NCBI GenBank assembly: GCA_023145395.1 | Contig: JAGLDW010000556.1 | Location: forward strand, 1 to 7,393 | Direction of reading: 5' to 3' | DNA length: 7,393 bases | Source: Lentisphaeria bacterium | GTDB taxonomy: Bacteria; Verrucomicrobiota; Lentisphaeria; Oligosphaerales; Lenti-02 | Shown here: positions 7,048 to 7,393 of the stretch, piece after piece | Position numbering within the stretch: position 1 is the stretch's first letter | How the letters are laid out: each line of letters starts with the position of its first letter | Position numbers and translations under genes: made by a program | The notes under the pieces: generated by a model | Database searches by the model: none | What the model was told of the DNA's origin: nothing | What the model saw: the letters and a program-made list of their open reading frames with translations, nothing else

Positions 7048-7204
7048 AACGACCTTGTGTCGGGAGATCATCTCTTTTGCGCAGTTGCGTGCGCGATGGA
7101 CCCCAACGACCTTGTGTCGTAAGATTATCTCTTTTGCGCAGTTGCGTGCGCTATGGACCCCAACGACCTTGCGTCGTTGGTGAACAAGATCACCTCTTTT
7201 GCGC
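7048..7204. repeat. 57-bp tandem repeat, about 2.75 copies, with internal hairpins
   Basis: Units start at 7048, 7105 and 7162, exactly 57 bases apart, each beginning AACGACCTTG. Units 1 and 2 differ at four positions. Unit 3 is partial, carries an insertion of about 8 bases, and stops after CTCTTTTGCGC. Each unit has a small hairpin around CTTGT or CTTGC: 4 bp in unit 1 (7050-7062), 5 bp in unit 2 (7106-7120), 6 bp in unit 3 (7162-7178). A second pairing, GCGCA with TGCGC, occurs in units 1 (7079-7094) and 2 (7136-7151). The insertion in unit 3 adds GGTGA-N6-TCACC (7179-7194). The array begins five bases after the preceding stop codon. It may act in transcript ending or stability, or be a REP-like element. 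Confidence 0.85.
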
Positions 7205-7211
7205 CTACAAG

Positions 7212-7255
7212 CCTCTCCCGCCCCGCAGCGGTGAACCGCTGCGGGGCGGGAGGGG
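7212..7255. repeat. Very strong GC-rich hairpin with TGAA loop
   Basis: Bases 7215-7231 pair perfectly with 7236-7252 (17 bp) around the loop TGAA. One G-T wobble and two further pairs extend the stem to 20 bp (7212-7231 with 7236-7255). The core arm reads CCCGCCCCGCAGCGG. No T-run follows on the + strand, where the next bases are AAGAGGG; reading the other strand, the stem is followed by GTAGGCGC. It is therefore not a typical intrinsic terminator. It could still stop or protect transcripts from the left, or be a REP-like extragenic palindrome. Confidence 0.75.
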
Positions 7256-7364
7256 GAAGAGGGTGTCGCACTCACACCGAAGACTTCAATCATAGGCTCC
7301 AACGGCACAAGGCCGCTGGGGGCCACGGGCACCACTTTAGGCGCCAACGGACACGCAGTGTGGC
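7256..7364. other. Intergenic stretch without a supported gene
   Basis: No start codon with a ribosome binding site and no recognisable protein motif were found on either strand. Two loosely similar words, GGCTCCAACGG near 7295 and GGCGCCAACGG near 7340, hint at diverged repeat copies. A minus-strand frame open across this region and the tandem repeat array exists only because the 57-bp period is a multiple of three; it is not called. Confidence 0.4.
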
Positions 7365-7384
7365 GGCGTCTGAGGGCAGACGCC
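7365..7384. repeat. Perfect 8-bp hairpin near the right edge
   Basis: GGCGTCTG (7365-7372) pairs exactly with CAGACGCC (7377-7384) around the loop AGGG. It may be the edge of a longer repeat cut off by the window. The style (GC-rich palindrome in non-coding DNA) matches the other hairpins here, but the sequence is different. Confidence 0.5.
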
Positions 7385-7393
7385 CTCCAGGGG

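Noticed and set aside
7048..7204. CRISPR array
   Set aside because: Repeats are directly adjacent with a 57-bp period and nearly identical along their whole length, so there are no unique spacers; no cas gene is visible.
7215..7252. Rho-independent terminator
   Set aside because: The stem is strong but is followed by AAGAGGG on the + strand, not by a T-run, and no T-run follows it on the minus strand either.
6967..7347. 126-codon minus-strand frame with a 19-residue repeat
   Set aside because: The peptide repeat follows automatically from the 57-bp DNA period being a multiple of three. It also overlaps the end of the last gene and the long hairpin.

Overview
The window is a GC-rich stretch (about 60% by eye) with three protein-coding genes, all on the + strand. 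They are separated by non-coding DNA that is unusually rich in hairpin-forming repeats. All three proteins point to handling of complex carbohydrates: a right-handed beta-helix protein with a LamG-type domain, a very large glycoside-hydrolase-like protein with a C-terminal CBM9-like domain, and a short exported protein of unknown function. This combination, the large paralogous hydrolase-like family and the hairpin repeats suggest a polysaccharide-degrading bacterium of the PVC group (Lentisphaerota, Kiritimatiellota or Verrucomicrobiota, less likely Planctomycetota). That placement rests on remembered family resemblance; no rRNA or marker gene is present.

Layout: 1-2250 is the 3' part of the beta-helix/LamG gene, cut by the left edge. 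2251-3087 (837 bases) has no convincing gene. It holds a cluster of hairpins (2403-2572, including a perfect 17-bp inverted repeat), then a GC-rich stretch with short direct repeats (about 2691-2945) that may be a dispersed repeat or gene remnant, then a leader with three small inverted repeats and a ribosome binding site. 3088-6018 is the large hydrolase-like gene. About 6063-7043 is a putative secreted protein close behind it, probably co-transcribed. 7048-7204 is a 57-bp tandem repeat with internal hairpins starting five bases after the last stop codon. 7212-7255 is a very strong GC-rich hairpin, and 7365-7384 a further 8-bp hairpin. No gene is supported between 7044 and the right edge.

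Working together (inference): the beta-helix/LamG protein probably binds or cleaves an extracellular polysaccharide. The large protein, which shows no signal peptide, would act on released oligosaccharides or on a cell-associated substrate. The small protein would be exported, with unknown activity. There is no transporter, regulator or sulfatase in view, so this is a fragment of a locus at most. The most distinctive sequence features are the hairpin repeat blocks on both sides of the second and third genes.
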